DNA of 16,881 nucleotides, from contig RKAY01000139.1 in NCBI GenBank assembly GCA_014846205.1, positions 1 to 16,881 on the forward strand. The letters are read 5' to 3'. The stretch's first letter is position 1; each line of letters begins with the position of its first letter. Made by a program: the position numbers and the translations under genes. Shown here piece by piece: positions 6,996 through 14,725 of this stretch. The notes beneath the pieces were generated by a model. It saw only the letters and a list, made by a program, of their open reading frames with translations. It did not search any database and was not told the origin of the DNA. This DNA comes from Collinsella aerofaciens. GTDB taxonomy: Bacteria; Actinomycetota; Coriobacteriia; Coriobacteriales; Coriobacteriaceae.

Positions 6996-9129
6996 GTGTT
7001 TTTGGTCAACCCGCGTTCTGGCGCGCCGCCGGTGCCCCGGCTCCCGCCGCAAGCGGGGCGGTTTTATGGGCCGCGCCGGCATCGACCTGTTTATCGAAGA
7101 CGGCGCTTACACCACGCTCTCCTCGGCGGTAGTCATTCTGGTGGTGCTTACGCTGCTGTTTTCCTCGACGGCGGCGATATGGAGCATGTCGCGCGCCGGA
7201 GACACCCAGGTGGCGGCCGATAGCGGTGCGCTGGCGGGCGCCAACGTGGTGTCGTCCTACCATACGGCTGCCACGGTGCTCGATGCGTGTATTTTGAGCT
7301 TGGGCCTGGCGGGCTTTGCCACCATTGGTACCGGTCTGGTTGCCATGCTCATACCGGGCGCCGAGGTGGCGGGCGCCGATATCGTCGATACCGGTGTCGA
7401 GGTCATTAAGACGCGCAACAAGTTTGCCAAAAGCGCATCCAAGGGTCTTCAGAAAGTAGAGACCGCCCTGCCGTATCTGATTGCCGCGCGCGCCATGCAG
7501 GCTGTGTCGGCGCAGGATACCGAGGGTGTGACCTATACCGGCACGGCACTTGCCGTGCCTAGGACATCCGAGTCGGATTTTGCCGCGCTCGAAGGGTCCG
7601 AGATCTCGACCGACGCCATCGAAAACACTTCAAAGGATTTGGACTACGCTGCCAAGGAGTTGCAGAAGGCATCCGAGAAGACGGCAAAGGCCAAGGAACG
7701 TGCCTGGCTTGCAGATTGCGGCGGGTCGGACAAGGAGTCGGTCGGCAGCTGTTCGTGTATGTGGGAACGCGCGAAAAGCTTAACGGATCTTTCCGGTGGT
7801 CAGAACCCGCATTTTGCCTCGAGCATTACCTGGGAGCCGCAGGAGGCTCTCGACCGCGCGAAGGCGTACTACCATCGACGGCTGACAGACGAGGGACCGA
7901 AAGGCTCGAGTGTCGAGATGATGGCGGAGTCCGCGGCGCGCAAGGCGTTTTACAGGTATGCGAGCGACGAGGTCGATCGAGCCTACATACATGACGATGG
8001 CGACCAGATCTCGTCCTACATTCCGTTGCTGCCGCGAAATTCGGACGAGGTGCGCGCGACCGAGCTCTATACCGATGCGATATGGCCGACGAGCACAAAT
8101 GACGGCAAGACGTATCTTCACTATGGAACAAGCTGTCCCAACTATGCAAAGGGAACTCCGGGCAGGCTGGCATCGATCGTCGACTATGATGGGTGGGATC
8201 CGTGCGAGCGCTGTGGCTTCGATGTGCTCAGCCTTGCTCGCGTGCCCATGCCCACATCGGTGATCGAGAGCGGCTTCGAATACCACTTCGATCGGTTCAA
8301 AGACGCCATGGAAGATTATGTCGACTGTCGCAAAAAGGAGATCGAGCTCGAGCGTCAGACCGAGGGCGAGGCCGAGCGCGCGGGCGGCGCATTTGACGAC
8401 GCCATCAAGGCGCTCTCGGCCGAGCGCCCGCGTATCGCCCCGCCCGGGCGCAACGGCGTGGTCGCCTTTGCGGTCTCGGGCGATGTCACGAGCCCCGACG
8501 AGCTCAACTCCTCGTTTAACACGCCGGTTGAACTGGGCAGCCGTGGCGCGATTTCTGCCGCGGTGCTGGCGCCCGACGATGCGACCGCGCAGAACAACGT
8601 GCTCGCGCGTTTCTTCTCGACCATGGAGGAGCGCTCGGGCGGAGGCATCGCGGGCGCCTTTGACGGCGTCATGGACGTATGGGGACAGCTGCTGGTGGGG
8701 TACGGAGATATCCAGCATGCGGCTGATGAACTCATGGACAACCTGATCGGCGGTCTGGGAGGAGGCAGCGGAGTGCTGGGCTCCATTGCGTCGTGGCTTG
8801 GCGATACGGTGTCGGGGTCTGTGGCGGGGTTGGGCCTTGAGCCGTGCGACCTGCGCTTGCGAAAACCCGTGCTGACCGATACCGCAAATGTCATCAAGAG
8901 TCCGGGCTCTGATATCTCCGGCCTTTCCAAAGTGCAGGACAACCTGCGAAAGATTCCGCTCGGTGTAACCGACCCCAAGGCGCTTTGCGAGGCCTTGCAG
9001 TACCAGGTCGAGCGTACGATCAGCGGGGCAGTGTTCACCATCGCCGAGATTCCGCTGCCCGGTGGCGGCTCCATTCCGATCACCGTCGATGTCGCTACGT
9101 TGGCGGGTGCGTTTGGCGGTGGATCGTAA
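6967..9129 (+). CDS. Large TadG-like envelope protein of the Tad operon
   Basis: This 720-residue protein has a basic N-terminus (RRRCPGSRRKRGG), then EDGA|YTTLSSAVV and a hydrophobic helix (about 50-72). It resembles the pilin-type leaders of its neighbours, but the +5 Glu is Ser52. A TadG-like AADSGALAGA motif follows, then a second hydrophobic stretch (about 105-135) and a long extracellular region. That region has a Lys/Ala-rich helical segment (about 220-247), Cys residues at 251, 262 and 264, and H385-x4-C390-x22-C413-x2-C416. The C-terminal third is Gly-rich. ATG 6967 has GGAGG at 6956-6960; ATG 7066 is a less supported alternative. It is probably a minor tip or anchoring subunit, by context. 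Confidence 0.8.
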   Translation: MIRGLLLGIKCFWSTRVLARRRCPGSRRKRGGFMGRAGIDLFIEDGAYTTLSSAVVILVVLTLLFSSTAAIWSMSRAGDTQVAADSGALAGANVVSSYHTAATVLDACILSLGLAGFATIGTGLVAMLIPGAEVAGADIVDTGVEVIKTRNKFAKSASKGLQKVETALPYLIAARAMQAVSAQDTEGVTYTGTALAVPRTSESDFAALEGSEISTDAIENTSKDLDYAAKELQKASEKTAKAKERAWLADCGGSDKESVGSCSCMWERAKSLTDLSGGQNPHFASSITWEPQEALDRAKAYYHRRLTDEGPKGSSVEMMAESAARKAFYRYASDEVDRAYIHDDGDQISSYIPLLPRNSDEVRATELYTDAIWPTSTNDGKTYLHYGTSCPNYAKGTPGRLASIVDYDGWDPCERCGFDVLSLARVPMPTSVIESGFEYHFDRFKDAMEDYVDCRKKEIELERQTEGEAERAGGAFDDAIKALSAERPRIAPPGRNGVVAFAVSGDVTSPDELNSSFNTPVELGSRGAISAAVLAPDDATAQNNVLARFFSTMEERSGGGIAGAFDGVMDVWGQLLVGYGDIQHAADELMDNLIGGLGGGSGVLGSIASWLGDTVSGSVAGLGLEPCDLRLRKPVLTDTANVIKSPGSDISGLSKVQDNLRKIPLGVTDPKALCEALQYQVERTISGAVFTIAEIPLPGGGSIPITVDVATLAGAFGGGS

Positions 9130-9605
9130 TGGCTGTTCGCGCGTGCCTGCACGAGGAGTGCGCCCAGGCAACGGTCGAGATGGCTGTGGTCACTCCCGTG
9201 CTTCTGGTGCTGGCACTCATCGTTTACAACATCATGGTCTATACCGGCGCCGTTGCGCGTTTCGATCGCGTAGTGCCCGATATCGTGCTGGCGCACGCCG
9301 TGGCGCCGGGTGGGGAGGGCGACGACAGCGCTGTTGACGCTTCGGCGCGCGTGCAGGCCGAGGTCCAGTCCGCCATGGAGGGCTATGACTTGCAGATTGA
9401 GGTGTCGAGCGAACAGGGTACGACGGCGACGGACAGCGGCCTGCTCTCGTTATCGGGAACATTTAGGACATACACCTGCACGATGAGCCATAAGCCGTGG
9501 CCCGGTGCGCTCAGCATCGCCGGCGTTTCGCTGGGGGCGCCTGCCGCGCTTACGCACGAGCGCGCGGTGACGGTCGATCCGTGGCGTCCAGGGGTGGTCA
9601 TGTGA
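9129..9605 (+). CDS. TadE-like minor pilin
   Basis: This 158-residue pseudopilin has the leader MAVRACLHEECA, cleavage predicted after Ala12 before QATVEM, and Glu17 at +5. A hydrophobic helix covers about 18-40 (VVTPVLLVLALIVYNIMVY). The mature C-terminal domain of about 115 residues is soluble and includes one late Cys (TYTCTMSH). The start overlaps the previous stop by one base (TAATG) and the end overlaps the DUF192 gene by four (GTGA). Like the other TadE-like proteins it is expected to be processed by a prepilin peptidase and to join or initiate the fibre; that role is inferred from the family. Confidence 0.83.
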   Translation: MAVRACLHEECAQATVEMAVVTPVLLVLALIVYNIMVYTGAVARFDRVVPDIVLAHAVAPGGEGDDSAVDASARVQAEVQSAMEGYDLQIEVSSEQGTTATDSGLLSLSGTFRTYTCTMSHKPWPGALSIAGVSLGAPAALTHERAVTVDPWRPGVVM

Positions 9606-9961
9606 GTGCCGTTGCGTCCTATATCGCCTACGCGCGTGCGCTCAACAGGCTCGGTTGGTCGCCGGCGGAGTTTGTGGCTGCCGAGTCGTTTGGCGCACGT
9701 CTGCGCGGCATGTTGGGGCGGCAACCGCTCGCCGCTAACGGGCTGCCGCTTGTCATGGCGTTTCCGCACTGTTCCTCGGTCCACACGTGTTTTATGGCCT
9801 ATCCCATCGATATCGCCTTTATCGATGCACGCGGCTATGTCCTCGCATGCTACGAAAACGTACGTCCCTGGCGTATGTGTTCCTGTCCAGGCGCCTGGGC
9901 GGCACTCGAGCGCCCTTCAATCATTGTTTCGCCCCCTGCTCTCCAACGCGTGCCGGCTTAA
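9602..9961 (+). CDS. DUF192 family protein
   Basis: This 119-residue protein matches the DUF192 pattern. It has a mobile N-terminus, ARLRGMLGRQPL (32-43), the core HTCFMAYPIDIAFIDARGYVL (about 61-81), and a closing segment RPWRMCSCPGAWAALE. Family members are small beta-rich proteins of uncertain biochemical role. This one has five Cys (57, 63, 83, 93, 95), and no signal peptide is seen. GTG 9602 is chosen because it forms a GTGA overlap with the previous stop. It is the last gene of the Tad operon. The tight coupling argues for a function connected with the pilus or its export, which remains inference. Confidence 0.8.
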   Translation: MSAVASYIAYARALNRLGWSPAEFVAAESFGARLRGMLGRQPLAANGLPLVMAFPHCSSVHTCFMAYPIDIAFIDARGYVLACYENVRPWRMCSCPGAWAALERPSIIVSPPALQRVPA

Positions 9962-10019
9962 GAATTGGCGGCAGCGGACTTTCGTCATACGAAATTGGGT
10001 AAGATGGAGGAGAAGATGC

Positions 10020-10286
10020 ATGGATGTTGAGATCCATCCCAACGCTAAAAAGCACCTGACGGAAAAGCAGGTGCTTAGCGCTTGGCTTGCGGTTACTGAG
10101 TGCATTCGTCGCGAGTCGAAGGGCGAGCCGCCGAGATGGCTTGCGATTGGATGGCTCCCAGACGGACGAAGCGTGGAGCTTGTCGCGGTCGAGCTTGTCC
10201 GTGGGTGGCTTATCATTCATGCCTTGTCTCCAGTCCAGAAGAAATTTTGGCAGGAGATTGAACAGGCTCGGCAAAGGGGTCGATGA
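10020..10286 (+). CDS. Small BrnT-like protein, candidate toxin
   Basis: This 88-residue protein starts IHPNAKKHLTEKQVLSAWL and has a beta-strand-rich core (RWLAIGWLPDGRSVELVAVEL). It ends near WLIIHALSPVQKK, a layout like BrnT/RelE-fold toxins: a Lys-His pair near the N-terminus, Arg39 in the core, and a late strand with His67. The ribosome site GGAGGAGA (10006-10013) lies six bases before ATG 10020. It overlaps the next gene, a ribbon-helix-helix protein, by four bases. Toxin-before-antitoxin order is that of brnTA. The family assignment is by pattern only and toxicity is unproven. Confidence 0.65.
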   Translation: MDVEIHPNAKKHLTEKQVLSAWLAVTECIRRESKGEPPRWLAIGWLPDGRSVELVAVELVRGWLIIHALSPVQKKFWQEIEQARQRGR

Positions 10287-10579
10287 TGGGCAAGACGTAT
10301 ACGGCCGCTAATGGTCAGGTTGTAACGGATGAAATGATTGACGCGTGGTGTGAGTCGTACGAGCGCGGAGAGTTTCCGGATGGCGAACACACCGTTGGTG
10401 GGATCGTACATGGACGGCCCCCACTCTCAGGTGAGGGGACGGCAACGCTGTCGGTCAAGATTCCTCTGGGAATGAAGGAGGCCATTCGTCGACGGGCGGC
10501 TACCGAGGGGATGACGCCAAGTGAGTTTGCCCGTGCGGCTCTGAGTGAAAAACTTCTTGCTGCCGGATGCCGCTTCTGA
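10283..10579 (+). CDS. Ribbon-helix-helix protein, candidate antitoxin
   Basis: This 98-residue protein has an N-terminal part (about 1-50, acidic and Gly-rich) that could bind the preceding protein. The C-terminal ribbon-helix-helix domain (about 53-93) has a short strand, TATLSVKIP, then two helices (GMKEAIRRRAATEG and TPSEFARAALSEKLL). Such proteins bind DNA as dimers and commonly repress their own operon. It is coupled to the upstream gene by ATGA; a second in-frame ATG at 10286 is also possible. The pair forms a small autonomous-looking unit between the Tad operon and tRNA-Phe. Confidence 0.72.
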   Translation: MMGKTYTAANGQVVTDEMIDAWCESYERGEFPDGEHTVGGIVHGRPPLSGEGTATLSVKIPLGMKEAIRRRAATEGMTPSEFARAALSEKLLAAGCRF

Positions 10580-10633
10580 CGTGCCGATTTATAGAACCGA
10601 AGCCGTGCTCAAAAACTTTTTTAAAATTCTCGG

Positions 10634-10661
10634 TTGACCGGAACGCGTCCTTGGTTATACT
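10634..10661 (+). promoter_or_regulatory. Promoter of tRNA-Phe
   Basis: TTGACC (10634-10639) and TATACT (10656-10661) are separated by 16 bases and lie about 33 bases before the tRNA. Both hexamers are close to the primary sigma factor consensus. Confidence 0.82.
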
Positions 10662-10693
10662 AATCAAGCCTTGAAACAAGGCACGCCTCAAAT

Positions 10694-10766
<73 letters not shown>

Positions 10767-10779
10767 CCTTGAATTGACT

Positions 10780-10809
10780 AGGACCTCTGCAAAGGGGTCC
10801 TTTTCTTTT
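10780..10809 (+). terminator. Rho-independent terminator after tRNA-Phe
   Basis: AGGACCTC (10780-10787) pairs with GGGGTCCT (10794-10801) over 8 positions, one of them G-U, around a 6-base loop. The tail TTTTCTTTT follows. Confidence 0.85.
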
Positions 10810-10961
10810 ATGTGGTCCCCGCACGGAAAATGCATCCCAGTCTTTTGCGAAAAAACGGGGCACGCTTTTCAGCCGTCTACTTCCGGCGCATATGTACATC
10901 TCGATGCGCCATCTCGGGCCCGCCTGCCCAGACATTCCTTCCGCTTTTGCGCCACTTTGTA

Positions 10962-10998
10962 GACCGTTCGGTCGCCTGTCTGCATGCGCGGGTATACT
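10962..10998 (+). promoter_or_regulatory. Candidate promoter with palindromic operator upstream of the GH5 gene
   Basis: TATACT at 10993-10998 is a good -10 element. No consensus -35 is present. At that position lies the perfect palindrome GACCG-TT-CGGTC (10962-10973), similar in form to operators bound by TetR-type dimers. A regulator acting at a weak promoter is inferred. The rest of the gap (10810-11065) shows only a 7-bp inverted repeat (10885-10891 with 10904-10910) and no gene. Confidence 0.35.
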
Positions 10999-11065
10999 CA
11001 AATCGATAGATATGTCATGCAAGAGCGATGCGGGCCTAGCCCGTATGATTCAAAAGGGGGCAGTG

Positions 11066-12127
11066 ATGGAGAGGATACTCGGCGTTAATCTCTCTGGCTG
11101 GTTTATTCCCGAGCCCTGGGTGACCCCGTCGCTGTATGCGGCGACCGGTGCATCCAACGCGGCGGAGCTGCAAGAGGCAATGGGCGCCGCCGCTTATAAC
11201 GAACGCATGCGCCGTCACTACGAGACGTTTGTGAGCGAGGACGATTTTCGCCGCATGGCGCAGATCGGCCTCAATGCCGTGCGTCTGCCGGTGCCCTGGT
11301 ATGCCTTTGGCTCCCAGGAGTCCGATGCCTCCTATATCTCGGTTGTGGACTACATCGATCGAGCTATCGAGTGGGCTGCCAAGTACAACATCCGCGTGCT
11401 GCTCGATCTGGCGACGGTGCCGGGTGGCCAGGGCGATTCCAACGATTCGCCCACCACACCGGAGACTGTTGCCGAGTGGCATTCGTCCACCAATGGCCGG
11501 CACGTCGCGCTCGATGTTCTGGAGCGCCTGGCCGATCGCTATGGCGAGGCCGAGAGTCTTCTGGGCATCGAGCTGTTGGACACCCCTCAAATGAGCGTCC
11601 GCAAGAGCCTCTTTACCATGACGGACGGCATTCCTGCTCATTACCTGCGCAACTTCTATCGTGATGCGTACGAGCTTGTTCGCTCGTATATGTCCGAGGA
11701 CAAGATCGTTGTCTTTTCCTCTTCGGGCCACCCCGGCGAGTGGAAGCATTTTATGCGCGGCGCCAAGTACAAGAATGTCTACATGGACCTTCATCTGTAT
11801 CATTACCGCGACGAGCATGCGCTCGACATCACGAGCCCCCGTGGCCTCGTGACTGCTATCTCGCGCAACAAGCGCGAGCTCAAGGATGCAATCGCGACCG
11901 GATTCCCCGTTTTGGTGGGTGAATGGTCGGGTGCGGCGATTTTTGCCAACTCGTCGGTTACGCCCGAGGGGCGCAATGCTTATGAGCGCGTGTTTATCGC
12001 CAACCAGCTGGCTTCGTTTGCGCCGGCTGCCGGTTGGTTCTTCCAAACGTGGAAGACCGAGAAGCGCATTGCGGCATGGGATGCCCGCGCGGCGCTCGGC
12101 ACGCTCGAGCGCGGCATGATCGAATAG
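11066..12127 (+). CDS. GH5-type (exo-1,3-beta-glucanase-like) glycoside hydrolase homologue with altered acid/base site
   Basis: This 353-residue TIM-barrel protein opens with GVNLSGWFIPEPWVTPSLY, characteristic of exo-beta-1,3-glucanase-like GH5 members. The conserved VRLPVPW strand follows. The strand-4 motif, normally N-E-P with the acid/base Glu, reads LLDTP (Asp172-Thr173-Pro174). The strand-7 nucleophile is present (LVGEWS, Glu286), as are HLYHY and GWFFQTWKTE. There is no signal peptide or membrane segment, so it should be cytoplasmic. ATG 11066 is preceded by AAAAGGGGG about five bases upstream; upstream ATGs at 11012 and 11045 lack such a site. Substrate unknown. With Thr at the acid/base position, normal hydrolysis is doubtful. 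Confidence 0.82.
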   Translation: MERILGVNLSGWFIPEPWVTPSLYAATGASNAAELQEAMGAAAYNERMRRHYETFVSEDDFRRMAQIGLNAVRLPVPWYAFGSQESDASYISVVDYIDRAIEWAAKYNIRVLLDLATVPGGQGDSNDSPTTPETVAEWHSSTNGRHVALDVLERLADRYGEAESLLGIELLDTPQMSVRKSLFTMTDGIPAHYLRNFYRDAYELVRSYMSEDKIVVFSSSGHPGEWKHFMRGAKYKNVYMDLHLYHYRDEHALDITSPRGLVTAISRNKRELKDAIATGFPVLVGEWSGAAIFANSSVTPEGRNAYERVFIANQLASFAPAAGWFFQTWKTEKRIAAWDARAALGTLERGMIE

Positions 12128-12133
12128 GTTGAT

Positions 12134-13012
12134 ATGACGCAACATGGCGCCCGTACGGGCAAACTTTATGTGGTCGGTACGCCCATCGGCAATCTGGGCG
12201 ATCTGTCCCCGCGCGTCGGCGAGGCATTTGCCGCCGCCGATGCGATCTGCTGCGAGGACACGCGCGTGACCTCGAAGCTGCTGATGCATCTGGGTATTTC
12301 CAAACCGCTCGTCCGCTGCGACGAAAATGTCATTGCAAGCCGCGCCGCCGGCCTGGTCGACCGTCTGCTGGCGGGGGAGACCCTCGCTTTTGCCTCGGAT
12401 GCCGGTATGCCGAGCGTGTCGGACCCCGGCCAGGCGTTGGTCGAGGCGGCGCGTGAGGCCGATGTGCCCGTCGAGGTTATTCCCGGGCCCTCCGCTTGCG
12501 TCACGGCGCTCGTTTCGTCCGGCATTCCCTGCGAGCATTTTTTCTTCGAAGGCTTTTTGGGTCGCAAACATGGTGACCGTGTGCGTCGGCTGCAACGCCT
12601 TGCCGTGGTGCCCGGCGCACTCATCTTCTACGAGTCTCCACATCGCATCGTGGCGACGCTCGAAGCCGTGGCCGAGGTTTTTTCCCAGCGTGAGGTTGCC
12701 GTCTGCCGCGAACTCACCAAGTTGCACGAGGAGGTCCTGCGCGGATCTGCCACCCAGCTCGCCGAGGAGCTGCGTGCTCGCGGTGAGGTAAAGGGCGAGA
12801 TCGCGCTGGTCATCGCGCCGCCGAGCGAGGACGAAGATGCCGGTATCGCGCCGATCGGTGCCGTAACCGTAGGTCCCGATGAGGCTCTGCGCGCGGATAT
12901 CCGCGCCGCGCTCGAGGAGGGGGAGCCCGCTTCTGCGGTGGCCAAGCGCCTGTCGCAAAAGTATTCGCGCCGCAAGCGCGATGTCTATGCCATGGTGCTC
13001 GATATGCAATAG
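12134..13012 (+). CDS. rsmI: 16S rRNA (cytidine-1402 2'-O)-methyltransferase RsmI
   Basis: This 292-residue SAM-dependent enzyme is expected to 2'-O-methylate C1402 in the decoding centre of 16S rRNA. Family motifs are in order: LYVVGTPIGNLGDLSPR (11-27), CCEDTR (39-44), SDAGMPSVSDPG (88-99), VIPGPSA (115-121), FEGFLGRK (138-145) and FYESPHR (165-171). A C-terminal helical tail (EGEPASAVAKRLSQKYSRRKRDVY) is also typical. Length is normal. It follows the GH5 gene by six bases with only a weak AGG ribosome site, so the two are probably co-transcribed. Confidence 0.96.
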   Translation: MTQHGARTGKLYVVGTPIGNLGDLSPRVGEAFAAADAICCEDTRVTSKLLMHLGISKPLVRCDENVIASRAAGLVDRLLAGETLAFASDAGMPSVSDPGQALVEAAREADVPVEVIPGPSACVTALVSSGIPCEHFFFEGFLGRKHGDRVRRLQRLAVVPGALIFYESPHRIVATLEAVAEVFSQREVAVCRELTKLHEEVLRGSATQLAEELRARGEVKGEIALVIAPPSEDEDAGIAPIGAVTVGPDEALRADIRAALEEGEPASAVAKRLSQKYSRRKRDVYAMVLDMQ

Positions 13013-13080
13013 ATGGAGGATATCTAGCCCTTGCGTTAGAATCATCCCCTGTATGCAACTTTTTTTGGAGGACAGACCCC

Positions 13081-14682
13081 ATGGATCAAAGCAAGCCTTC
13101 GTTTTTTATCACGACGCCTATCTACTACGTCAACGCCGATCCGCACCTGGGCACGGCTTATTCCACCATCATCGCCGACGTCCAGGCTCGCTATCGCCGC
13201 TCCGCTGGCTTTAACGTCAAGTTTCTGACCGGCATGGACGAGCACGGCGAGAAGGTCGCCGAGGCCGCAGCTAAGCATGACATGACGCCGCAGGAGTGGA
13301 CCGACAGCCAGGCCCCGCACTTCAAGGAGCTTTGGAGCAAGCTCGAGATCTCCAACGACGACTTCATCCGCACCACCGAGCCGCGCCAGCATCATGCCGT
13401 GCAGTATCTGTGGGAGCGCATGAAGGAGTCTGGCTACCTGTATAAGGGCAGCTACGACGGTTGGTATTGCGTGCCCGACGAGACCTACTTCACCGACACG
13501 CAGGTTCAGAAGGGTGACGAGGAGTATGGCAGCGTCGGCCAGCATCTGTGCCCCGACTGCCACCGTCCGCTCGAGCGCGTGCAGGAGGAGTCCTACTTCT
13601 TTAAGCTTTCCGCCTTCCAGGACAAGCTGCTCAAGCTCTATGACGAGCACCCCGACTTTGTCGAGCCCGCGTTCCGTATGAACGAGGTGCGCAGCTTTGT
13701 CGAGGGCGGCCTCAACGACCTTTCCGTGAGCCGCACGAGCTTTGACTGGGGCATCAAGGTTCCGTTTGACGAGGGTCACGTTACCTATGTGTGGTTCGAC
13801 GCGCTGCTCAACTATATGACGGCCGTCGGCTACGGCGTCGATACCGACGAGGCCCGTGCCGAGCTGGCCTATCGCTGGCCCGCGCAGTTTCACATCGTGG
13901 GCAAGGACATCATCCGTTTCCACTGCGTTATTTGGCCGGCCATGCTCATGGCCATCGGCGAGGCCCTGCCCGAGCACGTCTTTGCTCATGGCTTCCTGAC
14001 CGTGCGCAATGCCGAGACCGGTAAAGCCGAGAAGATGTCCAAGAGCCGTGGCAACGCCATCGCTCCGCAGGATGTCATCGATATGCTGGGCGTCGAGGGC
14101 TATCGCTATTACTTTATGACCGACGTGGTGCCCGGCACCGACGGCGCCATCAGCTTCGACCGCATGGAGCAGGTCTACAACGCCGATCTGGCCAACAGCT
14201 GGGGTAACCTCATTTCGCGCTCGCTCAACATGAGCGCAAAGTACTTTGACGGCTGCGCCCCGACTAAACCGGCGTCTGCCGACGCGTTCGATAACCCGCT
14301 GGCAAAGATTGCCGACGGCCTGGTTGAGCGCTACATGGCCAAGATGGATGTGCTGGATTACGGCGGAGCCAAGGACGAGGTCATGGAGCTCATCCACGCC
14401 GCTAACCATTACATCGAGGACTCCGAGCCTTGGGCGCTTGCCAAGGACGAGGCCAAGGCCGACGAGCTGGCATTTGTGATCTACAACCTGCTCGAGGCCA
14501 TCCGCATTGCCGCCCACCTGCTGATGCCGCTTATGCCCCAGACCTCCACCGAGGCCCTGCGTCGCCTGTCGTGCGAGGAAGAGGCCGCGAGCGATGACCT
14601 TAAGGGCGTTTGTGCCTGGGGCCAGCTTGCCGGCGGCCAGCCCGTTGAGAAGGGCGATCCGCTGTTCCCGCGTCTGGGCTAG
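13081..14682 (+). CDS. metG: Methionyl-tRNA synthetase
   Basis: This 533-residue class I synthetase charges tRNA-Met in the cytoplasm. The N-terminal PIYYVNADPHLGTAY carries the HIGH-type motif as HLGT (22-25). The KMSKS loop is at 318-322. A connective region has a single CPDC knuckle (LCPDCHRPLERVQEESYFFKLS), and the anticodon-binding helical domain follows. It is the short form without the C-terminal tRNA-binding (EMAP-like) extension. GGAGGA (13067-13072) lies eight bases before the ATG. A clear terminator follows at 14726. It is separated from rsmI by 68 bases. Confidence 0.98.
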   Translation: MDQSKPSFFITTPIYYVNADPHLGTAYSTIIADVQARYRRSAGFNVKFLTGMDEHGEKVAEAAAKHDMTPQEWTDSQAPHFKELWSKLEISNDDFIRTTEPRQHHAVQYLWERMKESGYLYKGSYDGWYCVPDETYFTDTQVQKGDEEYGSVGQHLCPDCHRPLERVQEESYFFKLSAFQDKLLKLYDEHPDFVEPAFRMNEVRSFVEGGLNDLSVSRTSFDWGIKVPFDEGHVTYVWFDALLNYMTAVGYGVDTDEARAELAYRWPAQFHIVGKDIIRFHCVIWPAMLMAIGEALPEHVFAHGFLTVRNAETGKAEKMSKSRGNAIAPQDVIDMLGVEGYRYYFMTDVVPGTDGAISFDRMEQVYNADLANSWGNLISRSLNMSAKYFDGCAPTKPASADAFDNPLAKIADGLVERYMAKMDVLDYGGAKDEVMELIHAANHYIEDSEPWALAKDEAKADELAFVIYNLLEAIRIAAHLLMPLMPQTSTEALRRLSCEEEAASDDLKGVCAWGQLAGGQPVEKGDPLFPRLG

Positions 14683-14725
14683 GACGCCGCGCGAGCGCCA
14701 TATCGGCAATTTGCTGTTTAGATGT

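Noticed and set aside
7780..9171. A 463-codon open frame on the - strand opposite the large TadG-like gene
   Set aside because: It is Arg/His-rich with no motif and lies opposite a gene with a ribosome site and consistent coupling. It is a shadow frame.
11036..13045. A 669-codon open frame on the - strand opposite the GH5 gene and rsmI
   Set aside because: It is fully explained by high GC and codon bias of two clear + strand genes, and it has no recognisable domain.
13031..13057. TTGCGT and TATGCA as a promoter for metG
   Set aside because: The spacer is only 15 bases and the -10 is poor. It may still be real but is not supported well enough to list.
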